The notes below the pieces were generated by a model. The model was not told where the DNA came from. It made no database searches and was given only the letters and a program-made list of their open reading frames with translations. Source: Gp13-AA77 sp035578005 (GTDB taxonomy: Bacteria; Acidobacteriota; Terriglobia; UBA7540). From it: a stretch of 24,580 bases of DNA. Below, one piece after another: positions 8,389 through 17,927 of the stretch. Numbering within the stretch: the first letter of the stretch is position 1; each line of letters opens with the position of its first letter. Made by a program: the position numbers and the translations under genes. The stretch is taken from assembly GCA_035578005.1 (NCBI GenBank), contig DATJYK010000351.1, forward strand, positions 1 to 24,580. The letters are read 5' to 3'.

Positions 8389-8660
8389 CGGAAGTGCCTT
8401 CGCTCCAGGAGCGACGAGCGCGCGGTGCCGAACTGTCAACACAAAATGTGATGCTCAGAGCAAAAGCCGCCAAGCCGCCACAATATGCTTTAGAATGAGT
8501 AAACAGCTATTTGTTCTGGGTCGGTCGGCTCCCAGGCGAATGCCCGGTCCTGGAGCGGGTGGGCGTCGCGCCTTCGCGTCCTCGCCGAAGCCAAGTTTTT
8601 ACCGGGGGTTCTGCTGTTAAACGTTCGTGATGCTGGCTGTGTCGGTTGTAGGGTACACCT
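8389..8660. other. Spacer between desaturase and heparinase genes
   Basis: No gene seen. Twelve bases after the desaturase stop lies the palindrome TCGCTCC-A-GGAGCGA (8400-8414), which can fold as a five-base-pair hairpin but lacks a T-run. A second hairpin pairs GCTCCCAGG (8528-8536) with CCTGGAGC (8549-8556) with one bulged base. Bases 8486-8501 match the repeat segment at 162-177 at 15 of 16 positions. A convincing promoter for the heparinase gene was not found. Confidence 0.45.
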
Positions 8661-11081
8661 GTGAGCTCCGCTGCCAAGTGGCGACACGCATGGTCCCGCG
8701 TTTCCCGAATGACTTGGGACGAACTGAACACCCGTGTGGCACAGGAGGTGAGCAAGCACCTTGATCTGGCCAGCTATCGCGTCGGGTTGCAGCGGCGGAC
8801 GAACGGTCTCCGTCATCCTGAGCCCCAAGCAGCAACCATCGGGAAATTCTTTTTCTCGCCAGACGATTTGCCCCAGTTAACCGCCTTGCTGCGTCAGCGG
8901 CTGAGCGCCGAGGCGCAAGCGACCATTCGTGAGGCGGACGAGCTGTGCCGCCATCGTTTCCGTCTGCTGGGGTACGCCGACCTCGACTATGGGAGCGAAA
9001 TTGACTGGCACTTTGACGCAGTCCACGGCAAGCGCGCGCCGCTGGAACCGTGGTTCAAGATTCAGTTCCTCAACTTCGCCGAGGTGGGTGACCATAAGGT
9101 GACTTGGGAGCTGAACCGTCATCAGCACCTGGTAACGCTGGCGAAGGCTTGGCGTCTAACTGGCGAGGTTCGCTACGTTGATGAGCTGCTGGCGCAATGG
9201 CATTCCTGGCAACGCGCTAATCCTTATCCGCTGGGCATCAACTGGGCGAGCACACTCGAAGTGGCATTTCGTAGTCTCTCCTGGCTCTGGGTGGGCCAAC
9301 TGCTGGCGGACTGCGAAGCTGTCACTCAGGCCTTCCGGATGGAGCTGCTGCGAGCACTCGGGTCGAACGGCCGCTACATTGAGCGTTATCTTTCCACTTA
9401 CTTCTCACCCAACACGCACCTGCTGGGGGAAGCCGTGGGGCTGTTCTTCATCGGCACGCTCTGCCCCGAAATCCCCGCCGCCCGCCGGTGGCAGCAACGC
9501 GGATGGCGCATCGTGGTGCAAGAGGCGGGTCGACAGGTGCGCCCGGACGGCGTCTATTTTGAGCAGGCCCTCTATTACCATGTGTACGCGCTGGACTTTT
9601 TCTTACACGCACGCCAGCTAGCCCTCAGCAACCAGATCGCGGTCCCGGTGGCGTTCGATCAGACGCTAGTCCGAATGCTGGAGGTACTATCGGCGCTTTC
9701 ACAGGCTGGCCCGCCCGAGGGATTTGGCGATGACGACGGTGGCCGCGTATTCAATCCTCGCCGCAATCGCGCTGGACACCTCACGGACCCGCTGGCGCTC
9801 GGCGCCGGCATTTACGGACGCGCCGATTTCAAGTGCGCATCACCTCTGACAGAAGAAGCAATCTGGTTGCTGGGCGTCGAGGGAGTGAGCCGTTTTGATG
9901 CCTTGTCCAGGGACCAAGCCCCCATCGAGTCGAAAAGCTTTGAAGCCGGGGGCCTTTACGTCATTGCAGGTTCAAGATGTGAATCCGGACAGCTCGTGAT
10001 TGACGCGGGTCCTCAAGGCATCGGGCGCAGCGGCCACGGCCATGCTGACGCACTGAGCGTGAGCGTTTCGGTTGGAGGCCGGCGCTGCCTAGTTGAACCA
10101 GGCACTTATTGCTATATCGACGGTGCCGGCGAACGTGATCTGTTTCGGGGCACCGGAGCTCACAACACGCTGCGCGTGGACGGCAAAGACCAGGCAGTAC
10201 CGGACGGGCCGTTCGCCTGGAGCTCCATTCCCAGCGTCCGGGCCGAGCGCTGGCTGCGGGGAAACACGTTTACGCTATTCGCCGGCAGCCACACAGGTTA
10301 TGAGCGCCTGCCGGATCCAGTACTTCACCGCCGCTTCGTGTTACGCGTGTCCCGTGGTCCTCGGGATCACGGACCCGATGGTGGACTGTGGCTGGTGCGT
10401 GACGTCGCCGGGGGTCGTGAGGCTCACGAATTGGAAATCTTCTGGCATTTTGCGCCGGACCTGACTATAAGCCGGGAAGCAGGCGTCTTCAAAGCCGGGG
10501 CATCCAACCCTAGTGCTGCCGCTCGGAGCCGGGAGCCGATACGCTTGGCTCTAATGCCGGCGCGCGATTCCGGCTGGGACTCCGAAGTGATTTCGGGGTG
10601 GGTCGCGCCGGCCTACGGCGTCAAGGAACCGGCGCCAGTGCTGCGCTCCGGTACCCGGATTCGATTGCCGGCTGAATGCGCCACGCTGCTGCTACCCTTT
10701 GAGTGCGGAACCGGCTTACGCGGGGAATCGACAACCTTTGCGAAGGTTGAGATGGAGTTTGGAAGCGCCAGCGCATACCGCTTTGATGACGGTAGCAAGA
10801 CTGAGTATTTCGTCTTCGCCCAGGGCAATGCGAGTGATGCCCGATGGGGGCTCGCCGGCTGGACCAGCGACGCACAGATCTTCTACGCCCGAGTGGAACA
10901 GGCTCGGCCCGTACACCTGATTCTGTGCGAAGGCAGCTTCGTGGAATTCCGGGGCGAAGCGATTGTGCGTCGTGAAGAATGCTTGGAGCGGTTCGAGTGG
11001 GTGAAGCAAGACGGACAGACGCAGACCTTTTCGTCGGACGAAGCCGCCAGCGGCCGGGTCGAAACGGGTGAGTCCATCTGA
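8661..11081 (+). CDS. Heparinase II/III-family protein
   Basis: An 806-residue protein with an alpha-toroid N-terminal part and a C-terminal beta-sandwich of the heparinase II/III family, whose known members are polysaccharide lyases. Motifs visible are NTHLLGEAVGLFF (N251), the aromatic stretch YFEQALYYHVYALDFF (about 299-314), and SGHGHADALS (H459, H461) leading into a DGKDQAVPDGPFAW-type segment. No signal peptide is evident, which is odd for a lyase that meets exported polymer, though homologues inside EPS loci often look like this. The GTG at 8661 gives the longest frame; an ATG at 8709 is the alternative. AsnB follows 38 bases downstream on the same strand. A role in trimming, editing or modifying the EPS is likely from context. 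The substrate is unknown. Confidence 0.85.
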   Translation: MSSAAKWRHAWSRVSRMTWDELNTRVAQEVSKHLDLASYRVGLQRRTNGLRHPEPQAATIGKFFFSPDDLPQLTALLRQRLSAEAQATIREADELCRHRFRLLGYADLDYGSEIDWHFDAVHGKRAPLEPWFKIQFLNFAEVGDHKVTWELNRHQHLVTLAKAWRLTGEVRYVDELLAQWHSWQRANPYPLGINWASTLEVAFRSLSWLWVGQLLADCEAVTQAFRMELLRALGSNGRYIERYLSTYFSPNTHLLGEAVGLFFIGTLCPEIPAARRWQQRGWRIVVQEAGRQVRPDGVYFEQALYYHVYALDFFLHARQLALSNQIAVPVAFDQTLVRMLEVLSALSQAGPPEGFGDDDGGRVFNPRRNRAGHLTDPLALGAGIYGRADFKCASPLTEEAIWLLGVEGVSRFDALSRDQAPIESKSFEAGGLYVIAGSRCESGQLVIDAGPQGIGRSGHGHADALSVSVSVGGRRCLVEPGTYCYIDGAGERDLFRGTGAHNTLRVDGKDQAVPDGPFAWSSIPSVRAERWLRGNTFTLFAGSHTGYERLPDPVLHRRFVLRVSRGPRDHGPDGGLWLVRDVAGGREAHELEIFWHFAPDLTISREAGVFKAGASNPSAAARSREPIRLALMPARDSGWDSEVISGWVAPAYGVKEPAPVLRSGTRIRLPAECATLLLPFECGTGLRGESTTFAKVEMEFGSASAYRFDDGSKTEYFVFAQGNASDARWGLAGWTSDAQIFYARVEQARPVHLILCEGSFVEFRGEAIVRREECLERFEWVKQDGQTQTFSSDEAASGRVETGESI

Positions 11082-11119
11082 CGGAATGCGGCTTGGCATT
11101 GAGCCATTTGAGTAACCCG

Positions 11120-13087
11120 ATGTGTGGAATTGCTGGGATTGTTCAACTCGCAGATGATGCGCCGGTCGATGCGGACGCGCTTCGTCGGATGTGCGCCATC
11201 ATGTTTCATCGCGGGCCGGACGAAGAGGGCTTTGATGTCCAGGGCCGCGTGGGACTCGGGATGCGCCGCCTGAGCATCATTGACCTGAAGACAGGCCAGC
11301 AGCCGATGACCAACGAAGACGGCACCGTGCGGCTGGTGTACAACGGCGAGATTTACAATCATTTGAGTCTGCGGGAAAAGTTGCTGGCGCAGGGCCATGT
11401 TTTCCGCACCCACTGCGACACCGAAACCATTGTCCACCTCTATGAAGAGTATGGGCGCGATTGCGTCCAGCATCTGCGCGGCATGTTTGCCTTTGCGCTC
11501 TGGGACGCCAGGGGCCGCAAGCTGTTTGCGGCGCGCGACCGCCTCGGGATCAAGCCATTTTACTACCGCAAGACTGCGAACAACTTCCTGTTCGGTTCGG
11601 AAATTAAGGTGATCCTGGCCCACCCCGGCGTGACGCCTGAGTTCAATCGCGCCATTCTGCCCGAATACCTTGCTTTTGGCTACCTCTCCGCCTCGGACAC
11701 GTTTTTCGAGGGGATCCACAAGCTGATGCCGGGTCACACGCTGGAACTCGACGAAAGCGGCGACTTGCGCATCGAGCCCTATTGGGACCTGAGGCCTGCG
11801 GGCGACGGCGCAGAGCATCCCGAGAGCTATTACGTGGAAACCTATCGCGATTTGTTGGAGCAGGCGGTGAGCAGCCACCTGATGAGCGACGTGCCTCTTG
11901 GCGTTTTTTTGAGCGGCGGGGTGGATTCGAGCGCTGTCGCCGCCTTAATGACAAAAGCCAGGCAGGCGCCCGTGGAGACTTTTTCAGTGGGCTACGCCGA
12001 GGAGTCATACAGCGAGTTGCCTTATGCGCGCACCGTGGCCCAGCACCTGAATTCTCTCCATCACGAGGTAAGGGTGAGCCGGCAGGACTTTTTCGATACG
12101 CTGCCCAAGCTGATCTGGCATGAGGATGAGCCCATCGTGTGGCCCTCTAGCGTAGCGCTGTACTTCGTGGCCCGTCTTGCGCGCGAACGCGTAACTGTGG
12201 TGCTAACGGGCGAAGGGGCAGACGAGACGCTGGCAGGCTACACTCGATACGCATTCAGCCTGAAAAACGCTGCATTCGACCGCGCCTACCGGCAGATGGT
12301 TCCACCGGCGTTACGTCGTGGGCTCCGGGGCTTCATTGCTGATTCGCCGCTGCTTCATGCGACTTTGCGGCGCAAGCTGGAGCATACGTTTCTGGCGAAG
12401 GACGGCGAGTCCTGGGCGTCTTTTTACTTTGACAATTTCTTCTCCGCCTTCAGCGCAACAGACCAAGCGGAACTCCTCGCCGACGGTGTTTCCGCCGACC
12501 CCGTGTCACTGGCGGCCTATCGCAACGTGATGCAAACTTGGGAAAGCGCGCCGGGCGGGCTGCTCCAGCGGCTGCTTTACACGGACATCAAAACCTATCT
12601 GGTGGAGCTGCTCATGAAGCAGGACAACATGAGCATGGCGGCGTCGATCGAGAGCCGCGTGCCATTTCTGGACCACGTGCTGGTGGAGTTCGCCATCAAC
12701 ATTCCGCAACGCTTTCAGGTGGGCGGCCTGGCCGGGAAGCGTATTCTTAAGAAGGCGGTGGAGGATCTTCTCCCCCATTCGATACTTTATCGCCCCAAGC
12801 TCGGCTTTCCTACGCCCTGGAGCGGCTGGCTGGCGGGCCCCTTCTTAGACCGGATCGAGAGCCTACTCACAGAGCCTCGCGCCACTCGTCGCGGCTTGTT
12901 CAAACCGGCCGCCGTAAGGCGCCTCTTCGAAGAGCATCGGACGAAGCACCGAGACCACTACGACCGCATCTGGCGGCTGCTGAATCTGGAGGTATGGTTT
13001 CGCGTGTTCCTTGAAAGCGAGCCTCACGAACCAGGAATGATGCGGTTTGAGGAGGCAAAGTCTCCGGTCTCGCTCGCTGCGGCGTGA
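11120..13087 (+). CDS. asnB: AsnB-type glutamine-dependent amidotransferase
   Basis: A 655-residue asparagine synthetase homologue. The start is placed at ATG 11120 because the next codon gives Cys2, the N-terminal nucleophile of class II glutamine amidotransferases, and the protein opens MCGIAGI. An upstream TTG would bury this cysteine. The N-terminal glutaminase domain has RGPDEEG and NGEIYNH. The synthetase domain has the pyrophosphate loop SGGVDSS (265-271) and GEGADE (364-369). Standard enzymes make asparagine from aspartate, glutamine and ATP. In polysaccharide loci, paralogues of this family are thought to amidate sugar acids or related groups. The heparinase-family gene lies 38 bases upstream, so the two are probably co-transcribed. 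The fold is certain; the acceptor substrate is not. Confidence 0.92.
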   Translation: MCGIAGIVQLADDAPVDADALRRMCAIMFHRGPDEEGFDVQGRVGLGMRRLSIIDLKTGQQPMTNEDGTVRLVYNGEIYNHLSLREKLLAQGHVFRTHCDTETIVHLYEEYGRDCVQHLRGMFAFALWDARGRKLFAARDRLGIKPFYYRKTANNFLFGSEIKVILAHPGVTPEFNRAILPEYLAFGYLSASDTFFEGIHKLMPGHTLELDESGDLRIEPYWDLRPAGDGAEHPESYYVETYRDLLEQAVSSHLMSDVPLGVFLSGGVDSSAVAALMTKARQAPVETFSVGYAEESYSELPYARTVAQHLNSLHHEVRVSRQDFFDTLPKLIWHEDEPIVWPSSVALYFVARLARERVTVVLTGEGADETLAGYTRYAFSLKNAAFDRAYRQMVPPALRRGLRGFIADSPLLHATLRRKLEHTFLAKDGESWASFYFDNFFSAFSATDQAELLADGVSADPVSLAAYRNVMQTWESAPGGLLQRLLYTDIKTYLVELLMKQDNMSMAASIESRVPFLDHVLVEFAINIPQRFQVGGLAGKRILKKAVEDLLPHSILYRPKLGFPTPWSGWLAGPFLDRIESLLTEPRATRRGLFKPAAVRRLFEEHRTKHRDHYDRIWRLLNLEVWFRVFLESEPHEPGMMRFEEAKSPVSLAAA

Positions 13088-13171
13088 ACGGTGAGAGAGC
13101 ATAAAAGCGCATTGATAAGCGCAATCCGCCAGTTTCCTACCACAGCTTCGGGCTGAGTCCCGGAGCGTGAT

Positions 13172-13825
13172 TCAAAGCAGCCGTTCGGACAACAGTTTGG
13201 TGAATTCGTAGAACCACGTCTTGGCATAGAGCCGATGGCGCCACCAGCCTTGCGGCTGGAATTCGGGGTCTGGAACGCCGTCGATAGCAACGTTAACCGG
13301 TGGTTGGGTACCGCGCAGCATCTTGCGCCAGATCCAGCCGGCGCGGCGCGTATGATAATTCGAAGTCACAACCACGATCGACGTCCAACTCCGTTGGTGA
13401 ATGCAGGCAATGAGGGCTTCGGCTTCCTGCTGGGTGGAGTTGACGTCGGGGCCGGTCTCGCAGAATACGAAGCGGCTGGCGATTTCGCTTCCGTAGTTCC
13501 TTTCGAGGTAGCCGCGCGCCGCGTCGGGCACCGACTCGCCCCAGTAAGACTCTCGAGGTACGCTCAACAAGACTTGGCTGACGGTGCCTTGGCGCAACAG
13601 CCGGACCGCTCCCGCCACACGTGCGATCTCGCCGAGAATGGAGCCCTGGAGAACTACGCCGCCCTGCGCATGGGCAGGCAGAGAGTTGTTGGCGACGAGA
13701 AGATATCCGCCCCAACGCAGAAGGGATAGCAGAACGGCGAGCAACCCAATCAAAAGCCGGAGTAGCCAGCGGTACGAAAGTCGAGGGCGGTTGAGCGCAC
13801 TGTGGGAGTCACGAGGCTGAGCCAT
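13172..13825 (-). CDS. YdcF/SanA-like DUF218 membrane protein
   Basis: A 217-residue protein of the YdcF-ElyC-SanA (DUF218) family. One N-terminal membrane helix (about 20-46) precedes a compact alpha/beta domain with the family signatures VVLQGS, NSTQQEAEAL and VVTSNYHTRRAG. Family members act at the cell envelope and have been linked to lipid-carrier or peptidoglycan homeostasis, but their reaction is not settled. It starts 17 bases after the nucleotide-sugar dehydrogenase stop and is last in that operon, converging on asnB with 84 bases between them. No clear ribosome site precedes the ATG, so it may depend on translation of the gene before it. A role in recycling or release of lipid-linked sugar would fit the context, as inference. 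Confidence 0.85.
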   Translation of the reverse strand: MAQPRDSHSALNRPRLSYRWLLRLLIGLLAVLLSLLRWGGYLLVANNSLPAHAQGGVVLQGSILGEIARVAGAVRLLRQGTVSQVLLSVPRESYWGESVPDAARGYLERNYGSEIASRFVFCETGPDVNSTQQEAEALIACIHQRSWTSIVVVTSNYHTRRAGWIWRKMLRGTQPPVNVAIDGVPDPEFQPQGWWRHRLYAKTWFYEFTKLLSERLL

Positions 13826-13842
13826 CGAAACGCGTCACGATA

Positions 13843-15249
13843 CTAGCAGTGGACGATCTTGTCGCGGTATTCCCGCAGTCCTTGAGTGGCATTGCGCGTA
13901 TCGATGAGCAGCTTCGAATGTCGCGCGATCAACTCGTAATCGTAGCTCGAATGATCCGTCACGATCACCACCGCCTCATATTGCGCGAGCGTTTCGGCGC
14001 TCAAGGGAACTGAAGAGAGCCCGAAGTCATAGCGGCGCATCTTGTGAAGCTTCGGGAAATAAGGGTCGTTATAATCGACGAGCGCACCGCGCTCCTGCAG
14101 AAGCTCGAGGATGCGCAGCGATGGCGACTCGCGAAGATCGTCGATATCCTTCTTGTACGCCACACCCAGCACGAGAATTCTCGAATTCTTGTAGCACTGC
14201 CCGCGCTGGTTGAGCGCCTCTCCGATGGCGTCGACAATATGTCCGGGCATCGAAGAGTTAATCTCGCCGGCCAGCTCGATGAATCGGGTGGCAAGCTCGT
14301 ACTCGCGGGCCTTCCACGTGAGGTAGAAAGGATCGATGGGAATACAGTGCCCTCCGAGGCCCGGGCCCGGAAAGAAGGGCGTGAATCCGAAAGGTTTGGT
14401 CTTGGCGGCTTCGATGACTTCCCAGATGTTGATCCCCATACGAAGACAGAGCAGCTTCAGCTCATTAATGAGCGCGATGTTCACGCATCGATAGGTGTTT
14501 TCGAGAATCTTCGCCATCTCAGCAACGCGGGCAGAACCCACTAAGACCGTCCGCTCGAAAGCCTGAGCGTAGAGAGCCCGCGCGGCCAGGGCGCTGGCCG
14601 CATTGACTCCGCCGACGACTTTCGGAATCTGGTGCGTTTCAAATTGCTTATTGCCGGGATCCTCGCGCTCCGGCGAAAAGGCCAGCAGGAAACCGCTCTC
14701 GGTGCCTTCGCACGACTCAGCGGAAACCGTAGCCGCATCATAGGGCTCGACCGCGCAGCGCAAGCCTGACCGCTCCAGAATGGGAAGCACCAGCTCCTCG
14801 GTAGTCCCGGGATAAGTCGTGCTCTCCAGCACTACGAGTTGACTCGGGCGAAGGTGCGCGCTGACGGCCTCAGCCGTCTGTTCAACGTATGAGAGGTCCG
14901 GTTCGCGATACTCGTTGAGCGGCGTGGGCACGCAGATGATGCAGGCGTCGAGAGATGCGATCTCCGAAAAGTCTGTCGTGGCCGAGAGGCGTTTGGACTT
15001 GAACTGCTCCTGGATGACGGCCGCCGGAATATGCTTGATGTAGCTTTCGCCCCGGCCTAGGTGATCGACCTTGATAGGATCGATATCCAAACCCACGGTC
15101 GCAAAGCCTCGGCGCGAGAACAGCAGGGCTAGAGGAAGCCCGACGTAACCCAAGCCAATCACGCCAACCCGGGCGGTCCTGTCGTCGAGACGGCGTTGAA
15201 AGAGTGCCAGGCCGTCCGCGCTGGCAATAGCTTCAGTGTTAGTCGACAT
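13843..15249 (-). CDS. UDP-sugar 6-dehydrogenase, WbpA-like
   Basis: A 468-residue nucleotide-sugar dehydrogenase that oxidises C6 of a UDP-linked sugar to a uronic acid in two NAD-dependent steps. The Rossmann motif is GLGYVG (32-37). The catalytic cysteine lies in GGHCIPIDPFYL (C302). FSPEREDPGNK, PKVVGG and VLGVAYKKDIDDLRESPS match the UDP-N-acetylglucosamine 6-dehydrogenase (WbpA) branch better than UDP-glucose dehydrogenase. Between the segments GL and FLLAFSPERE there are about 23 residues where I would expect 6-8, so a surface insertion is likely. AGGGG five bases before the ATG supports the start. It is the middle gene of the GT4-GT4, dehydrogenase, ydcF operon and would supply a uronic-acid donor that AsnB could later amidate. 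Confidence 0.92.
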   Translation of the reverse strand: MSTNTEAIASADGLALFQRRLDDRTARVGVIGLGYVGLPLALLFSRRGFATVGLDIDPIKVDHLGRGESYIKHIPAAVIQEQFKSKRLSATTDFSEIASLDACIICVPTPLNEYREPDLSYVEQTAEAVSAHLRPSQLVVLESTTYPGTTEELVLPILERSGLRCAVEPYDAATVSAESCEGTESGFLLAFSPEREDPGNKQFETHQIPKVVGGVNAASALAARALYAQAFERTVLVGSARVAEMAKILENTYRCVNIALINELKLLCLRMGINIWEVIEAAKTKPFGFTPFFPGPGLGGHCIPIDPFYLTWKAREYELATRFIELAGEINSSMPGHIVDAIGEALNQRGQCYKNSRILVLGVAYKKDIDDLRESPSLRILELLQERGALVDYNDPYFPKLHKMRRYDFGLSSVPLSAETLAQYEAVVIVTDHSSYDYELIARHSKLLIDTRNATQGLREYRDKIVHC

Positions 15250-15344
15250 CGGTACCCCTGCCTTTGTTTACGCGCAGCTTGTTCTGATTTGTCGATTTCG
15301 AGTTGCGGGCTCACGGTGTCAGCCGCCCGTCTCCAACAAGGTTA

Positions 15345-17744
15345 TCACACTCGTGAGCTGGCAATATCTTCCTGCGTCTTCGGCGCGCTCGCTCCGGTTC
15401 TGCCGCCCGCAGGCTCCTCAGGTAACTCCGTCAGGCGGACAGCATGCGCGGGTAGCTGCACCCGCCGTAAAGACTCGTAGACGTCCAACCATTGCTCCCG
15501 AACCAGCTCCCAGCGATACCGCTTCGACTCTTCGTAGGCGTTGGTTGCGATGCGCGAGGCCAGGTCTCCATCGCCGAGAAGGCGAATCACGTTGGCCGCC
15601 AAGGCTCTCCAATCTCCGGGCTCTGAGAGGAGGCCTGTGCGCTCATGCTCGACGAGATACTTGATCCCTTCTGGGCCGGTGGTGGCTACAGGCGTCCCGC
15701 AAGCAAAGGCTTCCAGAATGGAAATCGGCATGTTATCGAGCCATGACGCATTAACGAAGACGTCCGCCTGATCGTATAGCCGCCCGATCTCCTGCCGGGA
15801 GGCGACACCGGTGAAATTGACATCCTCCTCAAGCCTTAGTTCGCGCACGAGATCGCGGATGCTTTTTTCCTCATCGCCTCCACCGACCAGACAAAGTGTA
15901 GCATCAGGATGGATCCGCTTGACCCCCGCGAAGGCACGCACCACAACATCCACGCTGTAGTAACGATGAAATCCTCGAGTACAAATCAAGCGCGGACGAA
16001 GCGGCTTCCGAACGCGGAATGAAAATTGTTCCAAGTCCACGATGTTCGGCACCGCCTTTGCCTCCAGACCGAACTCGCCAAAGACATCTACCAAGTATTG
16101 TGAGGGGACGATCAACCGGTCCGTGCGGCGCAGGATCGCTTTCGCGACGCGAGAGCGGCGCAAGTGGTCTCGAGCCTCCCCGCTGTGGTAATTGATGAGC
16201 GCCTTCACACCTCGAATGCGGGCGATGAGCCACGCCGGCGCCGGCGCGACCAGAAACGACCAATAGGATGCGGAGAAGATGTGGGCGATGTCGGCCTGTT
16301 TAAACGCCCGCCAGAGACTGGCCATATAAACAGGCTGCCGCACGACCGTCCGCAGAAAGGGGATGCCCTCGATCCAGGCCAGCATTCGTGGAAACGCCGG
16401 GTCCACCGGAATCAAGCACGTTTCCACGGCCGGGTCTCGCTGCCACGATCTTACCAGCAGGTCAGCCTGAACCGAATGTCCGCCCACGTAGCGCATGGAT
16501 GCAGCCACAATCGCCACCCGTAGAGGTTTCTGTTCCGAAGCAGTCGTTCGTTGCCGGGCCGGCTGCTTGCGGTTTCTCTGTTTAAACCAGCCCTTCTCAT
16601 CCAGTAGCTGGGTGTAGAGGCAGTCGTGGCTTTTGCGCATGCGCTCAAGGGTGAAGTTCTCGAGCGCAAAGCGCCTGCCGTTATCACCCCACTTCGCGCG
16701 GAGCGCGGAATTCTGGAGCAGATGATCCATCGAGGCAGCCAAAGCCTCTTCGTCTCCCGGCGGCACGAGCGCACCGCGGCCCTCAGCGATCAGTTCAACG
16801 TTTCCACCCACGCGAGTGGCAATCACGGGCACACCCGCAGCCATCGATTCCAAGACGACATTCGAGAGGCTTTCCGACGCCGAAGGTAAAACAGAGACAT
16901 CCATGGAGGCAAGCACTGCCGGGATGTCGCGCCGGTCACCGAGAAAGCTGACTCTTTCGCCAAGCCCCAGTCGCGCCGCTTCTAGCTCAAACTCCGGGCG
17001 CAAGGGGCCGTCGCCCACCAGCAAAACCTCAAGGGCTGGATACCGCTTCTGCAGCCGAGCGGCGACGCGCAGAAAAGTCAGATGATTCTTGGCGCGCAGG
17101 TTCATCCTCGCGATCATCCCGACTCGCAAAACGCCGGGTGATCGGGGCAGCGCAGGCGGGCACTCTGCAAACGCTTCCGGCGGAAGGCCGTTACCAATCA
17201 CGACTACCTTGTCCCGCCGCAAGCCCTGGCTGACCAGTCTCTCTCCTGCAGCGCGCGAGTTGCACACCACGCGATCGCACCAGCGGAAAGCTGCCATTTG
17301 GGCGCGTGCCTGTGCGTGTGTAAGAAGGTCGCCAATCTGACGCTGGCTGCCGATCACGACGGGCACGCGTGACAGTCGCGCCGAGGGTACCAAGGTGAGA
17401 TTCGTGTAGAAGTCGAAAGCGTGGGCAATTGCCACGTCACAGCGCCTAAGGTGGCGTGCCAGCCGAAGGCGGCTTTTGAGGGATTGCCATCCATATAAGC
17501 TGCCCCTTAGCGGAAAATGCGCCATCTCGCCGAGGCCGTCGCGAAATCCGCCACGCTGCTGGATGCAGCCCAGGTGCACATGGAAAGCGCTGCGGTCCAG
17601 AGAACGGGCCAGTGAGGCAAACTGCCGCTCGCTGCCACCCGTCTGCAGGCTGTCAATCATCATGAAGACGCCAGGAATGGCGTCCTGACCTGTGGCTGGC
17701 GCCTCCGGGGTTGCAAGCGTGTCTGAGCTTTGGAGCGGGCTCAT
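15345..17744 (-). CDS. Tandem double GT4 glycosyltransferase
   Basis: One continuous frame encodes two complete GT-B folds of family GT4. Counting from the ATG at 17744 (799 residues), domain 1 covers about 24-383, opening MMIDSLQTGGSERQ and containing the E-x7-E motif in ESLSNVVLE. Domain 2 covers about 408-763, opening VAIVAASMRYVGGHS with D-x7-E in DNMPISILE; the Asp in place of the first Glu occurs in other GT4 enzymes. A basic linker (about 386-405) joins them. The GTG at 17810 would add 22 residues. I prefer the ATG because AAGGA lies four bases upstream of it and the extra residues look unstructured. A 95-base gap separates it from the dehydrogenase. It probably adds two sugars to the lipid-linked repeat unit, on the cytoplasmic face. 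GT4 membership is firm; the sugars are unknown. Confidence 0.9.
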   Translation of the reverse strand: MSPLQSSDTLATPEAPATGQDAIPGVFMMIDSLQTGGSERQFASLARSLDRSAFHVHLGCIQQRGGFRDGLGEMAHFPLRGSLYGWQSLKSRLRLARHLRRCDVAIAHAFDFYTNLTLVPSARLSRVPVVIGSQRQIGDLLTHAQARAQMAAFRWCDRVVCNSRAAGERLVSQGLRRDKVVVIGNGLPPEAFAECPPALPRSPGVLRVGMIARMNLRAKNHLTFLRVAARLQKRYPALEVLLVGDGPLRPEFELEAARLGLGERVSFLGDRRDIPAVLASMDVSVLPSASESLSNVVLESMAAGVPVIATRVGGNVELIAEGRGALVPPGDEEALAASMDHLLQNSALRAKWGDNGRRFALENFTLERMRKSHDCLYTQLLDEKGWFKQRNRKQPARQRTTASEQKPLRVAIVAASMRYVGGHSVQADLLVRSWQRDPAVETCLIPVDPAFPRMLAWIEGIPFLRTVVRQPVYMASLWRAFKQADIAHIFSASYWSFLVAPAPAWLIARIRGVKALINYHSGEARDHLRRSRVAKAILRRTDRLIVPSQYLVDVFGEFGLEAKAVPNIVDLEQFSFRVRKPLRPRLICTRGFHRYYSVDVVVRAFAGVKRIHPDATLCLVGGGDEEKSIRDLVRELRLEEDVNFTGVASRQEIGRLYDQADVFVNASWLDNMPISILEAFACGTPVATTGPEGIKYLVEHERTGLLSEPGDWRALAANVIRLLGDGDLASRIATNAYEESKRYRWELVREQWLDVYESLRRVQLPAHAVRLTELPEEPAGGRTGASAPKTQEDIASSRV

Positions 17745-17927
17745 CCGGTCCTTTTCGGTGGGAGTATAGGGCTGCTCGCTGATCATGTTCATCATTCCGA
17801 AGAGTCGCACGACCGAGGATGCATTCGATTCCCGCGGGGTAGTAACTCAGTTTGACGTAGAGGCGGCTTCATGCGGCGCTACGTTCAAATTAGGACAGCA
17901 CCCAAAAAGTGAAGTCATTTGTCACGC

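Noticed and set aside
11093..11119. Upstream TTG start for asnB
   Set aside because: It would add nine residues before MCGIAGI and block the N-terminal cysteine needed for glutaminase activity.
10883..11878. A 331-codon minus-strand frame across the heparinase-asnB junction
   Set aside because: It spans the ends of two well-supported plus-strand genes and its translation resembles no family.
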